DNA of 12,860 nt from Oscillospiraceae bacterium (lineage in GTDB: Bacteria > Bacillota > Clostridia > Oscillospirales > Oscillospiraceae), in contig JAFPTE010000192.1 of the NCBI GenBank assembly GCA_017400415.1, positions 1 to 12,860 on the forward strand, read 5' to 3'. Shown here in pieces: positions 1 to 6,578 of the stretch. Every line of letters starts with the position of its first letter. The stretch's first letter is position 1. The notes under the pieces are model-generated. The model made no database searches. It worked only from the letters and a program-made list of their open reading frames with translations, and was not told the origin of the DNA. The position numbers and the translations under genes are program-made.

Positions 1-1844
1 CCAAGGACGATCCTCAGCCCCAGCCTGACGATACAACTGACTCCGTTATCATCTCTCCCGCAGTTTATGATGCGATAGCCAAGGCAAAGGCAAGGGAAAA
101 GAAAAGGGCTGAGGAGCCCAAGCCAGAAATCGTCAGGGAGGAGATTGCTCCCGAGACTATTGAGCCTAAGAAGCCTGAGCCCAAATCCGAGCCAAAGCCC
201 GAGCCCCCCAAGGAACAGGCAAAGGAAAAGAGCTTTGAGGAGCTCATAAGCGAAAATGCCAAGCGTGACCTGGCGGAGGCCAATCACGAGTACCGTTTCC
301 CGCCCATCGAGCTTCTTGAGGCCCCCAGAGGCGGCTCCGGCGGCGACGGGGCAGGGGAGCTTGACGCCACCAGAAACAGGCTGGAGCTTATACTGCAGTC
401 CTTCGGCATAAATGCGCACATTTCCAACATTATAAACGGCCCCTCCGTGACCCGGTATGAGATGGAACTGGAAATCGGCGTGAAGCTCAATAAGCTCACA
501 AGTCTGGCTGACGATATTGCCCTTGCCCTGGGCGTGGGCGGCGTCCGCATTGCGGCCATTCCCAACAAGATATCCACCGTTGGTATTGAGGTTCCCAATA
601 AGCACACCTCAACTGTGTATCTTAGGGAGATTATCTCTTCCCCGACCTTCCAGAACGCCAAATCGAAGCTCACCTTTGCCCTGGGCAAGAACATCGGCGG
701 CGAGGTTATGGTGGGCAATATCAATAAGCTGCCCCATCTGCTCATAGCAGGCACCACCGGCTCCGGTAAGTCCGTGAGCCTTAACTCCCTTATTCTCAGC
801 CTTATGTATAAGGCCACGCCGGATGAGGTCAAGTTCATCATGATTGACCCCAAGATGGTGGAATTCAAGATCTATAACGGCATTCCGCACCTCCTTGTCC
901 CTGTGGTGACCGAGGCCAAGAAGGCCGCCGGCGCTCTCCAGTGGGCTGTGACGGAGATGATGAAGCGTTACCGCCTCTTCTCCGAGGTGGGCGCCCGTGA
1001 CATAGCCGGATATAACGAGCATCTTAAGGCCCAGGGTGAGTCGCCCATTCCCTTTGTGGTCGTCATCATAGACGAGCTGGCAGACCTTATGCTGGTGGCC
1101 GCCAAGGAGGTGGAGGAATCCATCTGCCGTGTGGCACAGATGGGCCGTGCCGCCGGCGTACATCTTGTCATAGCCACCCAGAGCCCCCGTGCGGACGTTA
1201 TCACCGGCCTTATGAAGGCCAACATCCCCTCCAGGATTTCCTTCAAGGTGGCCTCCTCTCTGGAGTCCCGCATCATTCTGGACGCCGGCGGAGCGGCGGA
1301 TAAGCTCATGGGCAACGGCGATATGCTCTATGCGCCCATCGGCACCTCAAAGCCCGTCAGAATCCAGGGCTCCTGGGTCTCCGATGAGGAGCGGGAGAAG
1401 ATAGTTGATTTCGTGAAGCAGAGCTGCACCGCAGAGTATTCCGAGGACGTTATCTACGAAATCGAGAAGGCTGCAGAGGACAAGTCCTCCGGCGGCAAGC
1501 CCTCCGCCCAGGAGGAGCCCAAGGGCAAGGAGTACGATGAGCTTCTGCCCCAGGCGGTGGACGTTATCTTTGAAACTCAGCAGGCCTCCGTTTCCATGCT
1601 TCAGCGTCGCCTGAAGCTGGGCTACGCAAGAGCTGCAAGGCTTGTGGACCAGATGGAGGAAATCGGCGTGGTCGGCCCCTTTGAGGGCTCCAAGCCCCGT
1701 CAGATCCTTGTCACCAGGCAGCAGTGGAGTGAAATGCAGTTCTTAAACGGCACTGCGCCGCTGGAAAAGCCTGCGGACAATGACACAATGACCTCTGCAG
1801 ATGACCTGTTTGATGATAATACCGGGGAGGAAGAGGACCTGTGA
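1..1844 (+). CDS. ftsK: DNA translocase FtsK/SpoIIIE, 5'-truncated by the window edge
   Basis: The reading frame is open from base 3 and gives 613 residues of a larger protein; the N-terminal membrane domain lies outside the window. FtsK/SpoIIIE proteins are hexameric ATP-driven pumps that move chromosomal DNA through the division or sporulation septum. Visible residues 1-85 or so are a Pro/Lys/Glu-rich linker. The alpha and beta motor domains follow, with Walker A GTTGSGKS at about visible residues 250-257 and Walker B VVVIIDELADLM near 351-362. ATQSPRADVITG and SRISFKVASS are typical of the family. The C-terminal gamma winged helix, which reads KOPS/SRS DNA signals, spans about 510-573 (DELLPQAVDVIF to KPRQIL), followed by an acidic tail. 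A GTG at 447 is internal and is not the start. The stop overlaps the next gene by 4 bases. FtsK and SpoIIIE cannot be told apart from this part alone. Confidence 0.96.
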   Translation, partial: KDDPQPQPDDTTDSVIISPAVYDAIAKAKAREKKRAEEPKPEIVREEIAPETIEPKKPEPKSEPKPEPPKEQAKEKSFEELISENAKRDLAEANHEYRFPPIELLEAPRGGSGGDGAGELDATRNRLELILQSFGINAHISNIINGPSVTRYEMELEIGVKLNKLTSLADDIALALGVGGVRIAAIPNKISTVGIEVPNKHTSTVYLREIISSPTFQNAKSKLTFALGKNIGGEVMVGNINKLPHLLIAGTTGSGKSVSLNSLILSLMYKATPDEVKFIMIDPKMVEFKIYNGIPHLLVPVVTEAKKAAGALQWAVTEMMKRYRLFSEVGARDIAGYNEHLKAQGESPIPFVVVIIDELADLMLVAAKEVEESICRVAQMGRAAGVHLVIATQSPRADVITGLMKANIPSRISFKVASSLESRIILDAGGAADKLMGNGDMLYAPIGTSKPVRIQGSWVSDEEREKIVDFVKQSCTAEYSEDVIYEIEKAAEDKSSGGKPSAQEEPKGKEYDELLPQAVDVIFETQQASVSMLQRRLKLGYARAARLVDQMEEIGVVGPFEGSKPRQILVTRQQWSEMQFLNGTAPLEKPADNDTMTSADDLFDDNTGEEEDL

Positions 1845-2494
1845 TTTCCATGGACAGCGTGGTCTTTGTCCTTGAAATGGTGGGTGTAGTGGCCTCTGCA
1901 ATCAGCGGAGCCATTACAGCCATTCGCAGGGAGATGGACGCATTCGGCGTGGTTATACTGGGACTTACAACGGCTGTCGGCGGCGGAATGGTCAGGGATA
2001 TACTCCTGGGCCAGACCCCGCCAATGGTCTTTATAAGGCCAATCTATGCAATAGTTGCGATGTCCGTGTCCCTTCTAACTTTTATTGCGGTCTATCTGCA
2101 TAAGCTCCATTACAACACAAAGCTCTATGACAGGGCTCTGCTGATAATGGACACTCTGGGTCTTGCGGCCTATACCGTCTCCGGCATGGGCGTCGCATAT
2201 TCCAGGCCGGAGGAGTACAGCACGTACCTTATCGTCTTCGTAGGCGTGATTACCGGCGTGGGCGGAGGCGTCCTGCGTGACCTTTTCGCAGGAAACAGGC
2301 CCTACATATTTGTCAAGCACATTTACGCTCTGGCCTCCATCGCCGGGGCGATTGCCTGCGCCCTCCTGCGGGGGGTCATAGGTCAGGAGCTGGCCATGCT
2401 GGCAGGTATGGTCGTGATTATAATAATCCGTATCACCAGTGCAGCTTTGAAGCTGAATCTGCCCAAAATCAAAGCCGAGGAGGCTGAAAAGTGA
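1841..2494 (+). CDS. UPF0126/TRIC-family membrane protein (YicG-like)
   Basis: A 217-residue polytopic membrane protein with about seven hydrophobic segments. It has the internal two-fold repeat of the UPF0126 (glycine transporter/TRIC-like) family. Repeat one carries SGAITAIRREMDAFG and GGGMVRD (residues 47-53), followed by GQTPP. Repeat two carries YTVSGMGVAY and GGGVLRD (141-147), followed by GNRP. Prokaryotic TRIC homologues form trimeric cation channels; some members are annotated as glycine transporters, so the substrate here is not known. GTG at 1841 overlaps the ftsK stop in a GTGA and has GGGGAGG about 10 bases upstream. ATG at 1850 is an alternative start giving 214 residues. The 4-base overlaps at both ends imply translational coupling within the operon. 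Confidence 0.9.
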   Translation: MISMDSVVFVLEMVGVVASAISGAITAIRREMDAFGVVILGLTTAVGGGMVRDILLGQTPPMVFIRPIYAIVAMSVSLLTFIAVYLHKLHYNTKLYDRALLIMDTLGLAAYTVSGMGVAYSRPEEYSTYLIVFVGVITGVGGGVLRDLFAGNRPYIFVKHIYALASIAGAIACALLRGVIGQELAMLAGMVVIIIIRITSAALKLNLPKIKAEEAEK

Positions 2495-2994
2495 GGAACA
2501 TTGTTCTGATAGGTATGCCTGCCTGCGGAAAAAGCACCATCGGCGTTATGCTGGCAAAATTTATGGGAATGGATTTTCTGGACTCCGACATTCTTATCCA
2601 GAAAACCACCGGAAGGACCCTGCCTGCTCTTATAAAGGAGCACGGTCTGGAGGGGTTCCTGGACATTGAAGGCCGGGTGAACGCCTCCATAGCTCCCAAG
2701 GAGCCCACGGTCATTGCCACCGGAGGCAGCGTTATTTACCGTGAACAGGCCATGGAGCACCTTAAGAGCATTGGCACCGTGGTTTACCTTTATGTGGGCT
2801 TCAAAAGCCTGGAGAGGCGCCTGCACAGGCTTGAAAGCCGTGGAGTGGCCATCGGGGAGGGGATGACCCTTCTGGATCTTTATAATGAGCGTGTACCGCT
2901 CTATCGAAAATATGCGGATATTACGGTCTTTGAAGGCAGAAAACGCCCGGCACAGATTGTTCATGAGCTTGTTGACCGTCTGCAGGAGGCTTGA
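2491..2994 (+). CDS. Shikimate-kinase-family P-loop kinase (AroK-like), atypical substrate site
   Basis: A 167-residue protein of normal AroK length. Walker A is GMPACGKST (residues 8-16), the LDSD segment (30-33) supplies the substrate/Mg2+ Asp, ATGGS (76-80) matches the family's TGGG loop, and ERVPLY (133-138) keeps the C-terminal Arg. Shikimate kinase makes shikimate 3-phosphate in the cytoplasm for chorismate synthesis. The family motif FRxxE is FLDIE here (56-60), so the Arg that grips the shikimate carboxylate is Leu57, and the RP of the lid is RG. The fold is certain, but the substrate may not be shikimate. No other shikimate-pathway gene is nearby. The GTG start overlaps the upstream stop by 4 bases, and the next ATG directly follows its stop. 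Automatic annotation would call this aroK. Confidence 0.85.
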   Translation: MRNIVLIGMPACGKSTIGVMLAKFMGMDFLDSDILIQKTTGRTLPALIKEHGLEGFLDIEGRVNASIAPKEPTVIATGGSVIYREQAMEHLKSIGTVVYLYVGFKSLERRLHRLESRGVAIGEGMTLLDLYNERVPLYRKYADITVFEGRKRPAQIVHELVDRLQEA

Positions 2995-3717
2995 ATGAGA
3001 ATTACCAAGGCACAGTGGGCCTGGATAGTAATTGCATTTATCGTGCTGGCCCTTGCCGCCGCATTTCTGATTTATGCGGAGGATTATTACCACGCTTCTG
3101 AGGGCGCCCTTGAGGGAACCGAGGCAGGCAGCGTAAAGCCGGACTACAACGCCGGAGTCCTGGAATATGTTCCCCAGGGAGCAGAGACTGGATTTGTGTT
3201 TTATCCCGGGGGAAAGGTTGAGTTCAGCGCCTACGCAGCCCTGTGCGACGCCATTGCGGAAAAGGGTGTTGCGGTTTTCATCCCTAGGATGCCCTTTAAT
3301 CTGGCGGTTTTCAACATTAATTCTGCCGATGAGATAATGGCCAGGTACCCGGAGATCAAGAACTGGTATATAGGCGGCCACTCCCTGGGCGGGGCAATGG
3401 CCGCTGTCTATGCGGAGAGCCATGCTGAAAGCCTGGAGGGCCTTGTGCTCCTTGGGGCCTACTCCACCTCGGACCTGAAGGATTCGGGGCTTAAGGTTCT
3501 TACCGTCTACGGCTCACAGGATATGGTTCTGAACCGTGAAAAATACGATAAGTACCGCTCCAATCTGCCTGAGGACACAGTGGAAATCGTTATTGACGGC
3601 GGCTGCCATTCCTTCTTCGGCGATTACGGAATGCAGGCAGGGGACGGCACCCCGTCCATTACTCGAAAGGACCAGCAGGAGAGGACCGTTTCGGCTTTCC
3701 TTGACCTGGCCGCCTGA
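2995..3717 (+). CDS. Membrane-anchored alpha/beta hydrolase
   Basis: A 240-residue protein. Residues 8-27 form one N-terminal hydrophobic helix after a positive start (MRITK), so it is probably an uncleaved anchor with the catalytic domain outside the membrane. The rest is an alpha/beta hydrolase fold: FVFYPGG strand, nucleophile elbow GGHSLGGAMA with Ser130, acid Asp176 in VYGSQDMV, and His205 in GGCHSFFGDYG. This is a complete Ser-Asp-His triad and resembles the dienelactone-hydrolase/Abhydrolase_5 group; the substrate is unknown. The start ATG follows the kinase stop with no gap and has AGGAGG at 2984-2989, five bases upstream. It is the last gene of the ftsK operon. No hairpin terminator was seen after it. 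Confidence 0.88.
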   Translation: MRITKAQWAWIVIAFIVLALAAAFLIYAEDYYHASEGALEGTEAGSVKPDYNAGVLEYVPQGAETGFVFYPGGKVEFSAYAALCDAIAEKGVAVFIPRMPFNLAVFNINSADEIMARYPEIKNWYIGGHSLGGAMAAVYAESHAESLEGLVLLGAYSTSDLKDSGLKVLTVYGSQDMVLNREKYDKYRSNLPEDTVEIVIDGGCHSFFGDYGMQAGDGTPSITRKDQQERTVSAFLDLAA

Positions 3718-3733
3718 AAAAATCCCAAAAACT

Positions 3734-3773
3734 TAAAATTTTACTTGACAAGACACATGGAAGTATGTATAAT
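3734..3773 (+). promoter_or_regulatory. Consensus sigma-A promoter for the tRNA-Met/Glu/Val cluster
   Basis: TTGACA at 3745-3750 and TATAAT at 3768-3773 with a 17-base spacer match the housekeeping consensus 12 of 12. The palindromic AT tract TAAAATTTTA at 3734-3743, just upstream of the -35, looks like an UP element. The expected transcription start is about 3780, some ten bases before tRNA-Met. This strength is usual for stable RNA genes. Confidence 0.93.
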
Positions 3774-3790
3774 AACACTTGCTTCTTTGA

Positions 3791-3867
3791 GGCGGCGTAG
3801 CTCAGTTGGCTAGAGCACGCGGTTCATACCCGCGGTGTCACCGGTTCGAATCCAGTCGCCGCTACCA
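3791..3867 (+). tRNA. tRNA-Met (CAT), elongator type
   Basis: A 77-base cloverleaf with encoded CCA. The acceptor is GGCGGCG with CGCCGCT (G1-T72 wobble) and discriminator A. The anticodon stem is CGCGG/CCGCG around loop TTCATAC, giving anticodon CAT. The elongator-type acceptor and the absence of the three G-C pairs of initiator tRNA argue for elongator Met; a lysidine-modified Ile tRNA is less likely. The T stem ACCGG/CCAGT has a C-A mismatch at pair 51-63. Confidence 0.95.
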
Positions 3868-3869
3868 CA

Positions 3870-3903
3870 GGCTTTTCGGGATGCAGCCGCATCCCGGAAA
3901 GCC
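3870..3903 (+). other. Strong hairpin between tRNA-Met and tRNA-Glu
   Basis: GGCTTTTCGGGATGC (3870-3884) and GCATCCCGGAAAGCC (3889-3903) pair over 15 positions with a single T-G wobble around the loop AGCC. Only a weak, interrupted T tract (CTCTTCTT) follows. It may be a leaky terminator, an RNase processing element in the tRNA precursor, or a spacer hairpin. Confidence 0.85.
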
Positions 3904-3916
3904 CTCTTCTTGGAAG

Positions 3917-3991
3917 GGCCCGTTGGTCAAGTGGTTAAGACACCGCCCTTTCACGGCGGTAACATGGGTTCAAATCCCGTACGGGTCACCA
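3917..3991 (+). tRNA. tRNA-Glu (TTC)
   Basis: A 75-base cloverleaf with encoded CCA. The acceptor is GGCCCGT/ACGGGTC with discriminator A. The anticodon arm CCGCC-CTTTCAC-GGCGG gives TTC. The T stem ATGGG/CCCGT pairs fully, with one T-G wobble. It lies second in the three-tRNA cluster, three bases before tRNA-Val. Confidence 0.96.
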
Positions 3992-3994
3992 CCT

Positions 3995-4071
3995 GGAGGC
4001 TTAGCTCAGCTGGTTAGAGCGCCTGCTTCACACGCAGGAGGTCACTGGTTCGAGTCCAGCAGTCTCCACCA
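3995..4071 (+). tRNA. tRNA-Val (CAC)
   Basis: A 77-base cloverleaf with encoded CCA. The acceptor is GGAGGCT/AGTCTCC with discriminator A. The anticodon arm CCTGC-TTCACAC-GCAGG gives CAC. The T stem ACTGG/CCAGC has an A-C mismatch at pair 49-65. It is the last gene of the cluster and is followed immediately by the terminator. Confidence 0.95.
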
Positions 4072-4073
4072 CG

Positions 4074-4110
4074 AAAAACGGCATCTGCAAATCGGCAGAT
4101 GCCGTTTTTT
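4074..4110 (+). terminator. Rho-independent terminator of the tRNA cluster
   Basis: The stem ACGGCATCTGC (4078-4088) pairs with GCAGATGCCGT (4095-4105) around a six-base loop and is followed by TTTTTT. The upstream A run could extend the stem. It begins within a few bases of the tRNA-Val CCA end. Confidence 0.95.
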
Positions 4111-4113
4111 GTA

Positions 4114-4142
4114 TTGCATTGGGCCGCAAAATATAGTATTAT
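4114..4142 (+). promoter_or_regulatory. Probable promoter of the aldo/keto reductase gene
   Basis: TTGCAT (4114-4119) and TATTAT (4137-4142) are spaced by 17 bases. The -10 is five of six to consensus; the -35 is weak. It follows the tRNA terminator directly and would start transcription near 4149, about 23 bases before the GTG start. Confidence 0.5.
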
Positions 4143-4171
4143 CAGTAGAGATTGACACAGGGGTGATTACT

Positions 4172-5128
4172 GTGAAGTACAAAGAAATAACCGGCGTTGC
4201 AAATCCCCTTTCAAGGATTATACTGGGCACCTCCTCAAAGCCATTTTTTTCGGGTCAGGAGGTCGATGAGCTTATTGAGGCAGCCCTGGAGTCGGGTATC
4301 AATACCCTTGATACGGCCCGTGAATATGGCGGCAGTGAGGGGGCCATCGGCCGCTGGCTCCTCCGGTCAGGCAAGAGAGACAGAGTAGTCATTATCTCCA
4401 AGTGCTGCCATCCCTCCTTTGCCTTCGTTCCCAGGGTAAATGAAAAATGCGCCCGGGAGGATCTGATGAGATCCCTGGATGCATTGGAAACGGACTTTAT
4501 AGACATCTACCTGCTGCACCGTGACCTGGAGCTTTTGCCCGCAGGTAAAATCGTTGAGTTCATGGCAAAGCTCCGGGAAGAGGGCAAGGTGGGAGTCATC
4601 GGCACCTCCAACTGGAGCGCAGGGCGCATTGAGGAAGCCAATGCTTATGCCAGGGGCCACGGCTTTGAGGGCTTCTCCGTGTCCAGCCCCCATTACAGCC
4701 TGGGCATTCAGAAGCGGGACCCCTGGGGCAACGGCTGCAAGACCGTGACAGGGGAGAAGCACAGGGAGGAGCGGGAGTTCTATTCTTCCTCCGGTATGCC
4801 TGTGCTCGCCTGGGCAAGCCTCTGCGGCGGTGTGTTCTCCGGTAAGCTTAAGAGTGAGGATAAGGGCAGGATAATGAGCCTATTCGGCTTCAACACAGCC
4901 TGGGGCTACGACTGCCCGGAAAACTATGAGCGCCTCTCCCGCTGTGAGGCCCTGGCAGAGAAGAAGGGCGCTGACGTTGCCCAGATTGTCCTTGCCTGGA
5001 TGCTCGGAGATGATATGAACGTGTTTCCCATTGTGGGCGGCTCCACAGCCGCTTCCATCCGCAGGGCTGCGGCCGCAGCGGACCTTGTTCTGACGAAAGA
5101 AGAGAGAGAATACCTCACGGCAAAATAA
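4172..5128 (+). CDS. Aldo/keto reductase
   Basis: A 318-residue NAD(P)H-dependent oxidoreductase with the usual AKR length and TIM-barrel motifs. The catalytic tetrad is complete: Asp47 (NTLDTAREYG), Tyr52, Lys77 (VIISKC) and His116 (YLLHRD). Barrel strand motifs VGVIGTSNW and PVLAWASL and the C-terminal cofactor region FPIVGGSTAASIRRAAAAADL are also family-typical. The physiological carbonyl substrate cannot be named from sequence. The start chosen is GTG 4172, preceded by AGGGGTGA about six bases away; in-frame GTG 4163 is possible. The frame stays open back to 3806, but that stretch is tRNA and terminator and is not coding. It is a single-gene unit between the tRNA cluster and the Spo0A-like gene. 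No clear terminator was seen after the stop. Confidence 0.92.
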   Translation: MKYKEITGVANPLSRIILGTSSKPFFSGQEVDELIEAALESGINTLDTAREYGGSEGAIGRWLLRSGKRDRVVIISKCCHPSFAFVPRVNEKCAREDLMRSLDALETDFIDIYLLHRDLELLPAGKIVEFMAKLREEGKVGVIGTSNWSAGRIEEANAYARGHGFEGFSVSSPHYSLGIQKRDPWGNGCKTVTGEKHREEREFYSSSGMPVLAWASLCGGVFSGKLKSEDKGRIMSLFGFNTAWGYDCPENYERLSRCEALAEKKGADVAQIVLAWMLGDDMNVFPIVGGSTAASIRRAAAAADLVLTKEEREYLTAK

Positions 5129-5139
5129 AAAACCGGGTT

Positions 5140-5156
5140 TTCGACATATTTCGACA
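5140..5156. promoter_or_regulatory. Two tandem Spo0A boxes (0A boxes)
   Basis: TTCGACA occurs at 5140-5146 and again at 5150-5156. It is the exact complement of the Spo0A core box TGTCGAA. The two copies face the same way with starts 10 bases apart, one helical turn, as expected for side-by-side binding of Spo0A monomers. They lie 58-74 bases before the Spo0A-like start codon and touch the putative -35. Confidence 0.8.
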
Positions 5157-5183
5157 GACAGCTTTTCCCAAAAGGTGTATGAT
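5155..5183 (+). promoter_or_regulatory. Putative promoter of the Spo0A-like gene
   Basis: CAGACA (5155-5160) and TATGAT (5178-5183) are spaced by 17 bases. The -10 is five of six to consensus; the -35 matches only its last four bases. The downstream 0A box overlaps the first two bases of this -35, the geometry of Spo0A-controlled promoters. A second -10 candidate, TATACT (5193-5198), lacks a matching -35. No sigma-H type pair was recognised. Confidence 0.45.
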
Positions 5184-5213
5184 TAAGATACTTATACTTA
5201 GGGGCGTGGGATA

Positions 5214-5987
5214 ATGGATAGAAAGATTAAGGTATTGCTGGCAGACCTTCCGGACGACGACTGCCGGGCTCTGGCCGACCACCTGAGAACCAGAGACTCC
5301 ATCGGAGAGCTCCGTGTCGTTGAAAACGGCAGGAGTGCTCTTGAGCTCATCTGCCGGGACAGGCCGGACGTGGTGCTTATCGGAACCTTTCTGCCCGGAA
5401 TGGACTTTGGGGAGGTCATTGAAAAAGCGCTTCAGGGAAGCCGCAGTGAGGCTCCGATCTTCGTTGTGCTCTCAGGCCTGCCCACCATGCTGGCGGCTGC
5501 TGCGGCAAGAAAATGCGGGGCCTCCTATGTCTTCGAGAAGCCCTGCAGCCCCATCCTTGTGGGCAGACGGATTGAGCAGCTTTATAACTGCGCCTCCCAG
5601 CCCTGCCTTGAGCTCATTGACCCCTTCCAGGAGGTAACCATGATTTTTGCGGATATGGGCATACCCGCAAACCTGGACGGCTATCTCTATCTCCGGGAGG
5701 CGGTATTGTACAGCATTAAGGAGGGCGGGCTTCCGAAGCCGGTCTCCCGCAGACTGTACCCCTACATTGCAGAAGTCAAGTCTGCAACCCCGGCAAAGGT
5801 GGAGCGGTCCATGCGCCACGCCATTGAAATCTGCTGGAACAGGGCAGACTTCGCCTTAGCCAAGGAGATTTTCGGCAGCAGCATCTCCCAGGACAGAGGA
5901 AAGCCCACGAATTCCGAATTCATAGCCCTTGTTTCGGAGTATATCTATATCCGAATGGGCCATAAGAATAATCGCTTCGCCAAATAA
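5214..5987 (+). CDS. spo0A: Spo0A-type sporulation response regulator with degenerate receiver
   Basis: A 257-residue protein with normal Spo0A layout. Receiver-like residues 5-125 are followed by the Spo0A-specific DNA-binding domain, about 140-247. That domain is strongly conserved: MGIPANLDGYLYLREA, LYPYIAE, KVERSMRHAIE and the signature GKPTNSEFIALV (229-240). Spo0A is the master regulator of sporulation entry and stationary-phase genes and binds TGTCGAA boxes. The receiver keeps the invariant Lys109 (EKP), Ser87 in place of Thr, and Asp11. The second acidic-pocket Asp is Leu12, and the phosphoacceptor Asp of the VLxxDxxMP motif is Gly57 (VVLIGTFLP, codon GGA 5382-5384). Classical phosphorelay activation therefore looks impossible. 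The start is ATG 5214 with an AGGGG element upstream. Two 0A boxes precede it. Assignment by the output domain is secure; whether it still drives sporulation is unknown. Confidence 0.93.
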   Translation: MDRKIKVLLADLPDDDCRALADHLRTRDSIGELRVVENGRSALELICRDRPDVVLIGTFLPGMDFGEVIEKALQGSRSEAPIFVVLSGLPTMLAAAAARKCGASYVFEKPCSPILVGRRIEQLYNCASQPCLELIDPFQEVTMIFADMGIPANLDGYLYLREAVLYSIKEGGLPKPVSRRLYPYIAEVKSATPAKVERSMRHAIEICWNRADFALAKEIFGSSISQDRGKPTNSEFIALVSEYIYIRMGHKNNRFAK

Positions 5988-6013
5988 AAGAATAAAGATA
6001 CCATCACAATACG

Positions 6014-6021
6014 AAAGGAAG
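6014..6021 (+). promoter_or_regulatory. Ribosome binding site of rubrerythrin
   Basis: AAAGGAAG lies seven bases before ATG 6029 and fixes the start. I found no convincing -35/-10 pair in the 41-base gap after the Spo0A-like gene, so read-through from that gene or a promoter inside its 3' end is likely. Confidence 0.6.
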
Positions 6022-6028
6022 AATCATT

Positions 6029-6571
6029 ATGTCCAAGAATCCCTATTCCGGAACCAAAACCGAGCAGAATCTCCTTGCCGCCTTTGCCGGCGAGTCCCAG
6101 GCCAGGAACAAGTACACCTATTTTGCCTCCAAGGCCAAGAAGGAGGGCTTTGAGCAGATAGCGGAAATCTTCCTGAAAACCGCCGACAACGAGAAAGAGC
6201 ACGCCAAGATGTGGTTCAAGGAGCTGTGCGGCATCGGCACCACCGCAGAAAACCTCTCTGCTGCTGCGGAGGGAGAAAATTACGAGTGGACCGATATGTA
6301 TGAGGACTTTGCCCGTACCGCAGATGAAGAGGGCTTTACGGAGCTGGCAGCCAAATTCCGCGCCGTAGGTCAGATTGAAAAGCACCATGAGGAGCGTTAC
6401 CGCGCCCTTCTGCACAATGTGGAGACCGCCCAGGTCTTTGAGAAGAGCGAGGTAAAAATCTGGGAGTGCCGCAACTGCGGCCATATCGTGGTGGGCACCA
6501 AGGCCCCGGACGTGTGCCCGGTCTGCGCCCACCCCCAGTCCTACTTTGAAGTCTCCGCCGCCAATTATTAA
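6029..6571 (+). CDS. rbr: Rubrerythrin
   Basis: A 180-residue cytoplasmic non-heme iron peroxidase that reduces hydrogen peroxide to water in anaerobes, taking electrons from NADH via rubredoxin-type partners. The ferritin-like four-helix domain (about 8-135) carries the di-iron ligands in FAGESQARNKY (Glu22), EKEHAKM (Glu55, His58), an Asp/Glu-rich helix EDFARTADEEGF and IEKHHEERY (Glu117, His120). The C-terminal rubredoxin-like domain has WECRNC (Cys147, Cys150) and CPVCAHP (Cys163, Cys166), which bind a single Fe. Length and domain order are canonical. It follows the Spo0A-like gene by 41 bases and ends at a strong bidirectional terminator. The protein supports a strictly anaerobic host. 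Confidence 0.97.
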   Translation: MSKNPYSGTKTEQNLLAAFAGESQARNKYTYFASKAKKEGFEQIAEIFLKTADNEKEHAKMWFKELCGIGTTAENLSAAAEGENYEWTDMYEDFARTADEEGFTELAAKFRAVGQIEKHHEERYRALLHNVETAQVFEKSEVKIWECRNCGHIVVGTKAPDVCPVCAHPQSYFEVSAANY

Positions 6572-6578
6572 AAGAAAT

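Noticed and set aside
2383..3423. 346-codon open frame on the - strand opposite the kinase and hydrolase genes
   Set aside because: It crosses three convincing + strand genes, shows no domain, and has no ribosome site or promoter.
3806..4171. Upstream extension of the aldo/keto reductase frame through the tRNA cluster
   Set aside because: The stretch encodes three structured tRNAs and a terminator; the enzyme starts at GTG 4172 with its own ribosome site.
5129..5142. AAAACCGGGTTTT palindrome after the aldo/keto reductase as a terminator
   Set aside because: The two arms meet with one central base, so no stable hairpin forms, and only a short T run follows.
5933..5955. Inverted repeat TTCGGA-N11-TCCGAA near the 3' end of spo0A as an operator for rubrerythrin
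   Set aside because: Only six pairs, inside coding sequence encoding SEYIYIRM, with no promoter in register; chance is a sufficient explanation.
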